Assembly: GCF_020880815.1 (NCBI RefSeq)
Contig: NZ_JAJITD010000009.1
Location: 124,001-188,000, forward strand
Origin: Paraburkholderia sejongensis
GTDB lineage: Bacteria > Pseudomonadota > Gammaproteobacteria > Burkholderiales > Burkholderiaceae
Length of the DNA stretch: 64,000 nt
Direction: 5' to 3'
In this document: in pieces, positions 36,289 through 43,962 of the stretch
Position numbering within the stretch: the stretch's first letter is position 1
Layout: every line of letters starts with the position of its first letter
Position numbers and translations under genes: made by a program
Notes under the pieces: generated by a model
Told to the model about the DNA's origin: nothing
Seen by the model: the letters and a program-made list of their open reading frames with translations, nothing else
The model's database searches: none

Positions 36289-37098
36289 ATGACTTTCGAT
36301 GTAGCGACTTTTACCTCGTTGTGGCTGGTCACGTTTTTATGCTGCGCCCTGCTCACCACCGCGTTGTCGCGGACGTTCGCCCAGGTCGTCGCGTTCCGCT
36401 TCTGGGCCGTCGCGTTCTTTCTGAATGCCGGCTCGGCGGCCTGCGTGTTTGCGCACCTGACGTGGCACAGCAATGTGCTGTCAGTGCTGGCGGCGACGCT
36501 GGCGTTGCAATGCCGGCTGTTGTTATGGGCGGGCCTGCGCAAGCTGCTCGGCAGCCGCGCGCCGTGGCGCACCGGGCTCGCGCTGTCGCTGCTGTTCTGC
36601 GCGCTCTATGCGGGCATGCTCGCGTTCCACGTGCCGATCCTGTGGCGCGCCGCGTTGCTCGCGCTGTTCTTCCTGCCCTACCGCATCGGCACGCTCTACG
36701 AAGTGTGGCGCCCGCGCCGCGGCAAGCTCGGCCCGGCCCGTTCGATTGCGACGATCGGCGGCGTGATCGCCTGTTTCAACTCGACGCTGCCGTTCCTGCT
36801 CGCGCTGGCCAATCGCTCGCATCTGTCGCTGCTGCTCGGCAGTCCGCAAACCATGTCGGCGCTCTACGCGTTCGTATTCGCCGGCGACCTGCTGCTCGCG
36901 AGCGGGCTGCTCGTGCTGGCGTTCAAGCTGCTGAGCGTCGAGCGCAACATGCTCGCGACGCTCGATCGCAGCGCGTCCGCGCAGCTCGCGGCGAGCCGCA
37001 CGTTGCGCGCATTGCAGCGCCGGCGCGACCGGCTCGCTCATGTGTATGGGCAGCATGACGGGATTACGCATCCGCAGCCGCTGTCGTGGAATGTTTGA
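36289..37098 (+). CDS. Integral membrane protein resembling a GGDEF-protein sensor module, without output domain
   Basis: 269 aa, about seven helices (VATFTSLWLVTFLCCALLTT; FRFWAVAFFLNAGSAACVFA; and so on) and a short basic C-terminal tail (ASRTLRALQRRRDRLAHVYG). The arrangement matches the membrane sensing part of many diguanylate cyclases, but the frame ends before any GGDEF. It follows the MHYT-GGDEF-EAL gene by 199 bp on the same strand. Function unknown. Confidence 0.7.
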   Translation: MTFDVATFTSLWLVTFLCCALLTTALSRTFAQVVAFRFWAVAFFLNAGSAACVFAHLTWHSNVLSVLAATLALQCRLLLWAGLRKLLGSRAPWRTGLALSLLFCALYAGMLAFHVPILWRAALLALFFLPYRIGTLYEVWRPRRGKLGPARSIATIGGVIACFNSTLPFLLALANRSHLSLLLGSPQTMSALYAFVFAGDLLLASGLLVLAFKLLSVERNMLATLDRSASAQLAASRTLRALQRRRDRLAHVYGQHDGITHPQPLSWNV

Positions 37099-37165
37099 GT
37101 CGCGGGTGTTGCGACGCCGGGGGGCGATGAGGGCTGGCCCCGGCTCGTCAGCCGCTCCGCCCCGC

Positions 37166-37201
37166 GCTCAAGCCGCTCAAGCCACTCAAACCGCTTAAGC
37201 C
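37166..37201. repeat. 9-bp tandem repeat at the 3' end of the dapA-like gene
   Basis: Four units (GCTCAAGCC, GCTCAAGCC, ACTCAAACC, GCTTAAGCC) run through the stop codon of the dapA-like gene on the minus strand. The unit does not form an obvious hairpin with T-tract. Confidence 0.7.
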
Positions 37202-38115
37202 ACCTCCTCGCTCAACGCGGCGAGCCGCTCGGCTAGCGCGTCGCTGACGCGCGTCATCGGCAGCCGCAGTTCGTTGCGCACCCACCCGCCGGCCGCGAGC
37301 AGCGCCTTGACCGGCGCGGGATTCGGCTCGGCGAACGCGAGCTGGATCTGCGGCACCAGTGCGTGAAACTGCCGCCGCCCTTCTTCCAGCCTCCCCTCCA
37401 CCAACGCGCGATGCAGCGCGACGAAGCGCTCCGGCCGCCAATGCGCGGACGCGGCGATCGCGCCGCTGCCGCCCGCGCACACAGTATTGAAGAGCTCGAG
37501 GTCGTTGCCGGCCAGCACTTGCAGGCGGCCGTCGCGGATCAGCGCGAGCGTGGTGTCGAGCGAACCGGCGCAGTCCTTGATCGCGACGATGCGCGGATGC
37601 GCGGCGAGCGTCAGCACCGTGTCGAGTTCGAGCCGCACGCCGGTGCGCTGCGGAATGTCGTACAGCACCAGCGGATGCGCGCTCGCGTCGGCCAGCGCCT
37701 CGAAGTGCGCGACGATCCCTCGCTGCGCCGGACGCGTGTAGTACGGCGCGGCGATCAGCAGACCGGCGAGCGGCAAGCGGTTCAGTTCGGCGATCCGCGC
37801 GCGCATCGCGGCGGTGTCGTTGCCCGAGACGCCGGCAACGATCGGCAGCGGACGGCGTGGAGCGATACCGGTTGCCGCGGCGCCCGTTGCTTTGCCGGCC
37901 GCGGCGGCCTGCGCGGCGTCGAGGATCGTCGCGAGCACCGCGTCCTGTTCGGCCGCGTCGAGGGTGGCCGGCTCGCCGGTGGTGCCGAGCGCGACCAGAC
38001 CGGCCACGCCGGCGTCCGCGTAGCGGCGCACCAGCGCGCGCAACGCGGCGTGATCGACCGCGCCGTCGACGAACGGCGTGATCAGCGGAATCCAGATACC
38101 CGAGAAATCAGACAT
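37195..38115 (-). CDS. dapA: Dihydrodipicolinate synthase/N-acetylneuraminate lyase family aldolase (DapA-like)
   Basis: 306 aa TIM-barrel. ALGTTGEPATL (the GTTGE phosphate/pyruvate loop), YDIPQRTG (catalytic Tyr) and IVAIKDCAGSLD (Schiff-base Lys) are present, matching 4-hydroxy-tetrahydrodipicolinate synthase, which condenses pyruvate with aspartate semialdehyde. An Ala/Gly-rich insert (about 70-88, AAAAGKATGAAATG) is unusual. ATG 38115 has GAGGTAG 6 bp upstream. No lysine genes are adjacent, so a paralogue acting on another aldehyde is possible. Confidence 0.8.
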   Translation of the reverse strand: MSDFSGIWIPLITPFVDGAVDHAALRALVRRYADAGVAGLVALGTTGEPATLDAAEQDAVLATILDAAQAAAAGKATGAAATGIAPRRPLPIVAGVSGNDTAAMRARIAELNRLPLAGLLIAAPYYTRPAQRGIVAHFEALADASAHPLVLYDIPQRTGVRLELDTVLTLAAHPRIVAIKDCAGSLDTTLALIRDGRLQVLAGNDLELFNTVCAGGSGAIAASAHWRPERFVALHRALVEGRLEEGRRQFHALVPQIQLAFAEPNPAPVKALLAAGGWVRNELRLPMTRVSDALAERLAALSEEVA

Positions 38116-38447
38116 GTTTTCTACCTCGATAACGACCGTATCGAATCCGCTCAGCGCTGCGAGGAAGAAAGGGAGAAGCCGTGGGGGCAATCGACCGGTC
38201 GTTCCGTCGCAACATCTGACGGAACAGCGCTCCGGTCAGATGAGCGGCTGTTTTTTGGCTTTGGCGCCGACTTGGTCCGCGCCGGCGTTCGCGCGCGCGT
38301 CCACCGCGCTCGAAAGAGCGGCGCGAGCGGCAAGCGACGAACGGAGTCGGATCATGGGGCCGGAATGCATGAACGGCAGTGTAACCGCGAAAGCCGCGCC
38401 GCGGGGCGCGTTGCGGGCGTGCGGCACGGTTTTGTCTCGAAAAAGTC

Positions 38448-38475
38448 TTGACTTCCGGGGCCGGGAAACTAATAT
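38448..38475 (+). promoter_or_regulatory. Sigma-70-type promoter of the HTH-carbamoyltransferase gene
   Basis: TTGACT (38448-38453) and TAATAT (38470-38475) are separated by 16 bp, an unusually consensus-like pair for this GC-rich DNA, and precede the start codon at 38542 by about 66 bp. The palindrome at 38475-38487 begins on the last base of the -10 element, so a bound protein would block initiation. Confidence 0.65.
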
Positions 38476-38487
38476 ACGCACCGCGTA
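38475..38487. promoter_or_regulatory. Operator 1: TACGC-ACC-GCGTA on the pyrB-HTH promoter
   Basis: A 5-bp perfect dyad with 3-bp spacer overlapping the -10/+1 region. It shares extended flanks with operator 2 (ATATACGCAnnGCGTAnAT in both copies). A likely binding site for the helix-turn-helix encoded by the gene itself. Confidence 0.6.
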
Positions 38488-38541
38488 CATACGACGCGCG
38501 AACTTCCGCCCTCCCGCCGCTTTCCTTCCGACAGGTGCCCC

Positions 38542-39834
38542 ATGAGCGTTCCGCAACAAGCCTTCCTCCGCGACGCGATGCGTCGCCTGAACATGACGCG
38601 CGATACCTTCGCCAGCCGGATCGGCGTGTCGCGCCGGGCGCTCGACACGTGGCTACTGCCCGACGACTCGCAGGAATCGCGGGCGATGCCGGAGATCGTC
38701 GAGCGCTTCGTGTCGGAGATCGTCGCGAGCGGCGAGCCCGGAGAAAAATATACGCAAAGCGTAGATTCGCAATCGCTCGCGAGCCAGATCCTGTTCGAAG
38801 GCAGGCCGCAATTGCTGTCGGTTGAGCAGTTCTCGCGCGACTCGGTCGAGGCGCTGTTCCGGGTCGCCGACATCATGCAGCCGATCGCGCGACGCCGCAA
38901 AATCTCGCGCGTGCTCGAAGGCGCGGTGCTCGGCAATCTGTTCTTCGAGGCCAGCACGCGGACCCGGGTGAGCTTCGGCGCGGCGTTCTGCCGGCTCGGC
39001 GGCTCGGTGTGCGACACGACCGGCTTCACGTTTTCGTCGATGGCCAAGGGCGAATCGATCTACGACACCAGCCGCGTGATGAGCGGCTACGTCGACGCGC
39101 TGGTGATCCGCCATCCGGAGCAAGGCTCGGTGGCCGAATTCGCGCGCGCGACCAACGTGCCGGTGATCAACGGCGGCGACGGCCCCGGCGAGCATCCGAG
39201 CCAGGCGCTGCTCGACCTGTACACGATCCAGCGCGAGTTCTCGCGGCTCGGCAAGATCGTCGACGGCGCGCACATCGCGCTGGTGGGCGACCTCAAATAC
39301 GGGCGCACCGTGCATTCGCTGGTCAAGCTGCTGGCGCTGTATCGCGGCATCAAGTTCACGCTGATCGCGCCGCCGCAACTCGAAATGCCGGCGTACATCA
39401 TCGAGCAGATTTCGCGCAACGGTCACGTGATCGAGCAGACCCACGATCTGCGCAGCGGGCTCGCGGGCGCCGACGTCGTGTACGCGACACGGATCCAGAA
39501 AGAGCGCTTCGCCGACGAATCGTTCGAGGGCTACACGCCCGACTTCCAGATCAATCAGGCGCTGGTCGACACTGTGTGCGGGGCCGATACGCTGATCATG
39601 CATCCGCTGCCGCGCGACAGCCGCCCCGGCGCGAACGACCTGAGCACCGACCTGAACCACGATTCGCGGCTCGCGATCTTCCGCCAGACCGACAACGGCA
39701 TTCCGGTGCGGATGGCGATTTTCGCGGTGCTGCTTGGGGTCGAGAAACTGGTCCAGCATTCGATGCGCGATGCCGCGTGGCGTCCGCCCGTGTATCTCGG
39801 GCCGGACGATGCGGTGTTTCATGGGATCGATTGA
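38542..39834 (+). CDS. pyrB: Aspartate carbamoyltransferase with fused N-terminal helix-turn-helix
   Basis: 430 aa; stand-alone enzymes are ~310-340. Residues ~8-65 form an XRE-like DNA-binding domain (LNMTRDTFASRIGVSRRALDTW is the HTH), then a linker (~66-90), then a complete class-B-like carbamoyltransferase: FFEASTRTR (S138-R142, carbamoyl phosphate), K169, HPEQ (191-194), NGGDGPGEHPSQALLDLYTI, GDLKYGRTVHSL, MHPLPR. All expected catalytic residues are present, closer to the E. coli catalytic chain than to the long pseudomonad type. No pyrI, pyrC or pyrR is adjacent. It catalyses carbamoyl-aspartate formation in pyrimidine synthesis; the HTH and two matching palindromes suggest self-regulation. 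Confidence 0.9.
   Translation: MSVPQQAFLRDAMRRLNMTRDTFASRIGVSRRALDTWLLPDDSQESRAMPEIVERFVSEIVASGEPGEKYTQSVDSQSLASQILFEGRPQLLSVEQFSRDSVEALFRVADIMQPIARRRKISRVLEGAVLGNLFFEASTRTRVSFGAAFCRLGGSVCDTTGFTFSSMAKGESIYDTSRVMSGYVDALVIRHPEQGSVAEFARATNVPVINGGDGPGEHPSQALLDLYTIQREFSRLGKIVDGAHIALVGDLKYGRTVHSLVKLLALYRGIKFTLIAPPQLEMPAYIIEQISRNGHVIEQTHDLRSGLAGADVVYATRIQKERFADESFEGYTPDFQINQALVDTVCGADTLIMHPLPRDSRPGANDLSTDLNHDSRLAIFRQTDNGIPVRMAIFAVLLGVEKLVQHSMRDAAWRPPVYLGPDDAVFHGID
38751..38763. promoter_or_regulatory. Operator 2: TACGC-AAA-GCGTA inside the gene at the HTH/enzyme junction
   Basis: Same 5-bp dyad and same flanks (ATA before, GTAnAT after) as operator 1, 276 bp downstream. It falls in codons 69-74, in the linker between the HTH and the enzyme, where coding constraint is low. 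An AT-rich run (GAGAAAAATA) precedes it, mirroring operator 1. Confidence 0.55.
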
Positions 39835-39892
39835 CGGGGCGTTGCAGCGAGGTTGCGGGAAGGTTGCGGCCTCGTAGGCGCCGCGCGACCGC

Positions 39893-40753
39893 TCAGGTCG
39901 CCGCGCCGTTCGCCGCATGTACGGCCTGCCGGAAGCCGCCGGCGAAGAACAGCACCTGGTACTTGACCGCATTCGACCAGTAATCCCAGGTATGGCCGCC
40001 GGGCCGCTCGGCGTAATCGTGCGGCACGCCGAGTTCGACGAGCCGCTCGTGCAGCAGCCGGTTCGATTGCACCAATGCGTCGTTGACGCCGCAGTCGATC
40101 GTCAGCGCGATGTGCTCACGGCCGAAATCCTGCGCGCTCGCGACGATCGCCTCGTCGTTCCAGAACTGGGCATCTTTCAGCGGGTCGCCGAACACGCGTT
40201 CGATGCCCGGCTCATCCTCGCAGCCGCGCGGGTCCACCGCGCCGCTGATGCTGCCCGCCGCGCCGAATTCGTCGGGGCGATCGAGCGCGATGCGCAACGC
40301 GCCGAAGCCGCCCATGCTCAGACCGGTGATCGCGCGCGCCTGCCGGGTCGCGATCGTGCGGAAATGCAGATCGATATAGCCGACCACCTCGGAGCCCACG
40401 TAGGTTTCATAGCGGCTGCGCGGATCGACCGGGCTGTCGATGTACCAGCTCTGATGACCGCCGTCGGGCATCACGAGGATCACGTGGTAGCGGTCGGCGA
40501 GCTTGCCGATCTGCGAATTCGCGGTCCAGTCGGTGTAACTGCCGCCGGAGCCGTGCAGCACGTAGACCACCGGGAAGCGCGCGCTCGCGTTGCCGCGCGC
40601 GTATCGGTCGGGCAACACGACCGTCGCGTCGAACGACCGATGCATCGCGACGCTCGGAATCGCGACGACGCGGGTCTGGAACGCCCACACCGGCGATGCG
40701 ATCAGCATCAATACCGACATCAATAACAGGCAGAACGCACGGACTGGATTCAT
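39893..40753 (-). CDS. Secreted esterase (esterase D/feruloyl esterase-like alpha/beta hydrolase)
   Basis: 286 aa. Signal peptide (FCLLLMSVLMLIASPVWA, cleavage about residue 24). VVYVLHGSGGSYTDW gives the oxyanion hole, ITGLSMGGFGALR the Ser nucleophile (GLSMGG), DCGVNDALVQSN the Asp and GGHTWDYW the His. The family includes S-formylglutathione hydrolase, mycolyltransferase-like and feruloyl/tributyrin esterases; the signal peptide indicates a periplasmic or secreted enzyme. Single gene, convergent with the carbamoyltransferase. Confidence 0.87.
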   Translation of the reverse strand: MNPVRAFCLLLMSVLMLIASPVWAFQTRVVAIPSVAMHRSFDATVVLPDRYARGNASARFPVVYVLHGSGGSYTDWTANSQIGKLADRYHVILVMPDGGHQSWYIDSPVDPRSRYETYVGSEVVGYIDLHFRTIATRQARAITGLSMGGFGALRIALDRPDEFGAAGSISGAVDPRGCEDEPGIERVFGDPLKDAQFWNDEAIVASAQDFGREHIALTIDCGVNDALVQSNRLLHERLVELGVPHDYAERPGGHTWDYWSNAVKYQVLFFAGGFRQAVHAANGAAT

Positions 40754-41095
40754 CGTGGGTCGCTCCCGCTTGCTTTCGTTTGCCTCGAATCAGCATCGAT
40801 CCGGCATCGATCCATCAGGCATCCGAATGAAGGCGCCAGGGTTCGGAGGGGATGGTGCTCCTGGTGACTTTAGCAATAGGGACTTACAACCATATTTCAG
40901 GGCGACACAAAGCCACCCGGATCGCAATAACGGTTTTTTTGTTTTCCGTAACTATTGGCGTAATTCGCCCTTCTGTCACACACTTAACCCCGACTCACCG
41001 GCCCGCGCGACAGATAAACGCGGAATGTCGAAACACGATTCGCACAGGCCTGAGGCCCACCGATTGGCCTGTTCCCTCGCTAACGGAGATGCCGA
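40754..41095. other. 342-bp gene-free stretch
   Basis: No supported gene. The region around 40929-40950 is T-rich on the plus strand (GGTTTTTTTGTTTTCCG) and may hold promoter elements for the nitroreductase-like gene or the esterase. Nothing further recognised. Confidence 0.4.
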
Positions 41096-41779
41096 ATGAA
41101 ACGTCGTGAAGTGTTGGCCATGCTGGCCGCAAGCGCGCTTGTCGAGGTGACCGAGGTTGCCACCAGCGAGGCGCAAGCGGCCCAGGCGCCGTTCACCGAT
41201 GAAGTCGAGCTGGCAAAGCCCAATACCACCGGCTCGGTCACGCTGGAGGACGCGATCCAGCGACGCCGCTCAGTACGCTCGTTCAAACCCGAGCCGTTGC
41301 CGATCGAATCCATCGGCCAACTGTTCTGGGCCGGGCAAGGCATCACCAACCCGGACAACGGCCGGCGCGCGGCGCCGTCGGCGGGCGCGTTGTACGCACT
41401 CGAGCTTTACGCGGTGACCGCCACTCAGGTGCTGCACTATCTGCCGCAAGGCCACCGCGTCGAAACGCGGGACTCGGCTGACCTGCGCCCGAAGCTGCGA
41501 TCGCTTGCCGTCGACCAGGCATCGGTCGGCAACGCGCCGCTCGTGATCGCGGTGGCCGCGGACCCTGGCCGGCTGAAGCAGCGCTATGGCGGCAGAGCCA
41601 ATCTGTACGCGGACCTCGAAGTCGGCCACGCAACCCAGAACATCCTGCTTCAGGCCGTTACGCTCGGGCTCGGCGCGGTGACGGTGGGCGCGGTCGATGG
41701 ACCCAAGGCGTCGCGCGCGCTCAAGCTGCCGCAGGCGCAGACCATCGTTTATCTGATTCCGGTGGGCGTGCCCGCGTAG
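41096..41779 (+). CDS. SagB/ThcOx-type nitroreductase-family protein, probably exported
   Basis: 227 aa. N-terminal KRREVLAMLAASALV has a twin-arginine-like pair before a hydrophobic stretch and an AQA site near residue 30, so Tat export is possible. The catalytic part has LEDAIQRRRSVRSF, FWAGQGIT, RRAAPSAGALYALELYAV and GHATQNILLQAVTLGLGAV, the SagB-type dehydrogenase signature that binds FMN. Stand-alone SagB proteins of unknown substrate are common. A good hairpin follows the stop codon. Confidence 0.82.
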   Translation: MKRREVLAMLAASALVEVTEVATSEAQAAQAPFTDEVELAKPNTTGSVTLEDAIQRRRSVRSFKPEPLPIESIGQLFWAGQGITNPDNGRRAAPSAGALYALELYAVTATQVLHYLPQGHRVETRDSADLRPKLRSLAVDQASVGNAPLVIAVAADPGRLKQRYGGRANLYADLEVGHATQNILLQAVTLGLGAVTVGAVDGPKASRALKLPQAQTIVYLIPVGVPA

Positions 41780-41783
41780 GCGG

Positions 41784-41805
41784 GAGGCGGCTGGGGAGCC
41801 GCCTC
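41784..41805 (+). terminator. Hairpin downstream of the nitroreductase-family gene
   Basis: GAGGCGGCT-GGGG-AGCCGCCTC: a perfect 9-bp stem with a 4-base loop, 5 bp after the stop codon. The following TTAAGC is only weakly T-rich, so termination may be partial. Confidence 0.6.
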
Positions 41806-41912
41806 TTAAGCTCAAGCCCTCGGTAATTGGCCGGCCGGCCGCGTCAGGCGCGCAATGTGCTTAGGGATAGATTCGTTGATCGCTACTCGCCGAAATCACA
41901 AGGAGAACAACG

Positions 41913-42083
41913 ATGACCCTACTCATTTATCTGCTCGGATGGATCATTTTTATCGGCGGCGTCGCCTGGGCAATGATGACGCTGCATGTCGCGCAGCACA
42001 CCATTGCGATCGTGGCCGTCATCCTGCTCGGCATCGCGGTGGCCACCGGTGCCACCCGGGCGCGCAATCGCGACCGGTCATAG
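41913..42083 (+). CDS. 56-aa small membrane protein
   Basis: ATG 41913 follows AGGAG (41901-41905) at 7 bp; TAG at 42081-42083. Two hydrophobic helices (MTLLIYLLGWIIFIGGVAWA; TIAIVAVILLGIAVATGA) flank a short polar turn, ending in the basic tail TRARNRDRS. Codon use is like neighbouring genes. The gene is too short for ordinary size cut-offs, but the start signal and two-helix design make it convincing. Function unknown. Confidence 0.75.
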   Translation: MTLLIYLLGWIIFIGGVAWAMMTLHVAQHTIAIVAVILLGIAVATGATRARNRDRS

Positions 42084-42118
42084 TCGCGCCGTACGCATTG
42101 GCGTGGGGAGGCGGGATC

Positions 42119-42967
42119 TCACGCAGCGGACATGACAGCCGTCTCGCGCGGCTGCAGTGGCGTTGCGTGATCCGCCGCCCCGCTCGCGCGTGCTTCGACA
42201 TGCGCGGCGAACCCCACCTGCCCCGGCGCGACCTCATCGCGCAACGTCAGCGCCGGAATCGTGTAAGCACCGCCGTTCTGCTGCCGGAACGCGATCGGCG
42301 CATCGTTCCACAGCGCGTCGAGCCGCCGCCCAAGTGCTTCGCTCACCTCAACGTATTTCGCGTCATCGACCCGGCTCGTCCGATAGACGACGAACGGCGG
42401 CAGCACGTCGAAGCCCGGATAGTAAAGAACGCCGTGCTGGATCGGAAACAGCAGATCATCGATCGGACCATTGATGCCGCGCGCGCTGTAATGCGACTCC
42501 CAGCCGCCGGTCGTCACGACCAGCATCGCGCGTTTGCCGGCGAACTTGCCCTCGCCGTAACGCTCGCCCCAGCGCGCATCGGAATGCTCGCCGACCCCGT
42601 ACGCGAGACCATACGCATACACCCGCTCGATCCAGCCTTTCATCAGCGCGGGCATCGAGAACCACCACAGCGGAAACTGGAAAATCACCGCATCGGCCCA
42701 CTTCAGCTTGTCCTGCTCGCGCGCGATGTCCTCGCTCTGCAAGCCGTTTTCGAACGCATGTTTCGATTCCTGTGAAGGATAGAAGCGCTCGCCGTTCAGG
42801 CGCTCGCGGCTATCGTTCGCATCGAGCGATGCTTTCCAGTTCATCGCGTAGAGATCGGACACCTGCACAGTGTGACCCGCGCGTTCGAGATGGCGGACTG
42901 TGAAATCCTTCAGCGAACCGTTCAACGATTTCGGCTCGGGATGCGCATAGACGATGAGTACGTTCAT
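42119..42967 (-). CDS. NAD(P)H dehydrogenase (quinone), flavodoxin-like fold
   Basis: 282 aa. Flavodoxin-like oxidoreductase: MNVLIVYAHPEPKSLNGSL (FMN phosphate loop), FQFPLWWFSMPALMKGWIERV (substrate lid) and LVVTTGGWESHYSARG are typical of the NQO/MdaB/KefF group that reduces quinones by two electrons. AAGG lies 8 bp before the chosen ATG; a GTG/ATG further upstream lacks support. Divergent from a LysR regulator, so likely its target. The tail beyond residue ~235 (AIAFRQQNGGAYTIPALTL) is longer than in short homologues. Confidence 0.87.
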   Translation of the reverse strand: MNVLIVYAHPEPKSLNGSLKDFTVRHLERAGHTVQVSDLYAMNWKASLDANDSRERLNGERFYPSQESKHAFENGLQSEDIAREQDKLKWADAVIFQFPLWWFSMPALMKGWIERVYAYGLAYGVGEHSDARWGERYGEGKFAGKRAMLVVTTGGWESHYSARGINGPIDDLLFPIQHGVLYYPGFDVLPPFVVYRTSRVDDAKYVEVSEALGRRLDALWNDAPIAFRQQNGGAYTIPALTLRDEVAPGQVGFAAHVEARASGAADHATPLQPRETAVMSAA

Positions 42968-43009
42968 GATGAGACCTTCGTGGCTGAAAGTCGTCACGAT
43001 AGGCGTCGC

Positions 43010-43048
43010 TCAGGTATATTGGAAATGAATTACTAACATATCAGGTAT
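43010..43048. promoter_or_regulatory. Direct repeat TCAGGTAT, 31 bp apart, in the LysR/quinone-reductase divergent promoter
   Basis: Identical octamers at 43010-43017 and 43041-43048, three helical turns apart, occupy the 85-bp gap between the two divergent start codons. Spacing on the same helical face suits binding by the LysR protein encoded immediately to the right. Confidence 0.45.
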
Positions 43049-43052
43049 TGCT

Positions 43053-43946
43053 GTGGTTAATCTGCGCAGTCTCGACCTCAACCTGCTGGTCACGCTCGAC
43101 GTGCTGCTCGAAGAGCACAACGTCACGCGCGCCGCCGAGCGGCTGAACTTCTCGCAGCCGTCGGTCAGCGTGCATCTGGCCAAGCTGCGCGAGCTGTTCG
43201 GCGATCCGTTGCTGCTGCCGGGCCCGCGCGGGATGCGCCCCACCGCCCGCGCCGAGGCGCTGCGCGAACCGTTGCGTGACGCGCTCGAATCGCTGCAACG
43301 CGCGGTCGCGCCCGCCAGCGCGTTCGATCCGGCCGCGGCCACGCACAGCTGGCGCATCGCCGCGACCGACTACGCGGAATCGACGATCGTTCTGCCGATG
43401 CTCGCGGGCCTGCGCGCGGCCGCGCCTGGCACGCGACTGGCGATCGTCGAGGCGGTGCCGCCGCGGCTCGCGCGCCAGGCCGAACAGGGCGAGATCGACA
43501 TCGGCTTTCATACCAGCGAAGGCGCGCCCGAGGGTTTGCGCCGCCGCGTGCTGTTTGCCGAACGCTATCTGCTGGTCGGCCGCGCCGGCCATCCGAAGCT
43601 CAAGCGCCGGCCCACGCTCGCGCAGTTCTGCAAGCTCGAACACGTGATCGTGTCGCCGGACGGCGGCGGCTTTTTCGGCATCACCGACGAGACGCTCGCG
43701 AAGGTGGGACTCACGCGCAAGGTCGTGCTGTCGGTGCCGCACTTTCTGTTCATGCAATCGGTGCTCGCCAACACCGACCTCGTCGGCATGCTGCCCGCGC
43801 GCCTCGTGCGCGGTTCGAGCGCGCTACGCTCGGTCGAACCGCCGGTCGACGTGCCCGGCTACGAAATGGCGATGCTGTGGCATGAGCGCGTGCATCGCGA
43901 TCCCGCGCACCGGTGGTTGCGGGAGTTCATCGCGGCATCGGTGTGA
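43053..43946 (+). CDS. LysR-family regulator (NodD/NahR-like subgroup)
   Basis: 297 aa. HTH: LDLNLLVTLDVLLEEHNVTRAAERLNFSQPSVSVHLAKLRELFGDPLLL, typical of LysR proteins, here with the RSLDLNLLVTLD opening of the NodD/NahR/LinR type. The C-terminal inducer-binding domain is complete. Start is GTG 43053. Divergent from the quinone reductase gene, which it probably controls in response to a quinone or aromatic compound. Confidence 0.9.
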   Translation: MVNLRSLDLNLLVTLDVLLEEHNVTRAAERLNFSQPSVSVHLAKLRELFGDPLLLPGPRGMRPTARAEALREPLRDALESLQRAVAPASAFDPAAATHSWRIAATDYAESTIVLPMLAGLRAAAPGTRLAIVEAVPPRLARQAEQGEIDIGFHTSEGAPEGLRRRVLFAERYLLVGRAGHPKLKRRPTLAQFCKLEHVIVSPDGGGFFGITDETLAKVGLTRKVVLSVPHFLFMQSVLANTDLVGMLPARLVRGSSALRSVEPPVDVPGYEMAMLWHERVHRDPAHRWLREFIAASV

Positions 43947-43962
43947 GCGGCGAGCCCGGCCT

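Larger units (their letters stand above)
38116..38541. other. Divergent region between dapA-like gene and pyrB-HTH
   Basis: No gene seen. An imperfect dyad CTGACGGA...TCCGGTCAG (38216-38239) lies in the middle. The right part holds the strong promoter and operator of the carbamoyltransferase gene (listed separately). The left part is assumed to hold the dapA-like promoter. Confidence 0.5.
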
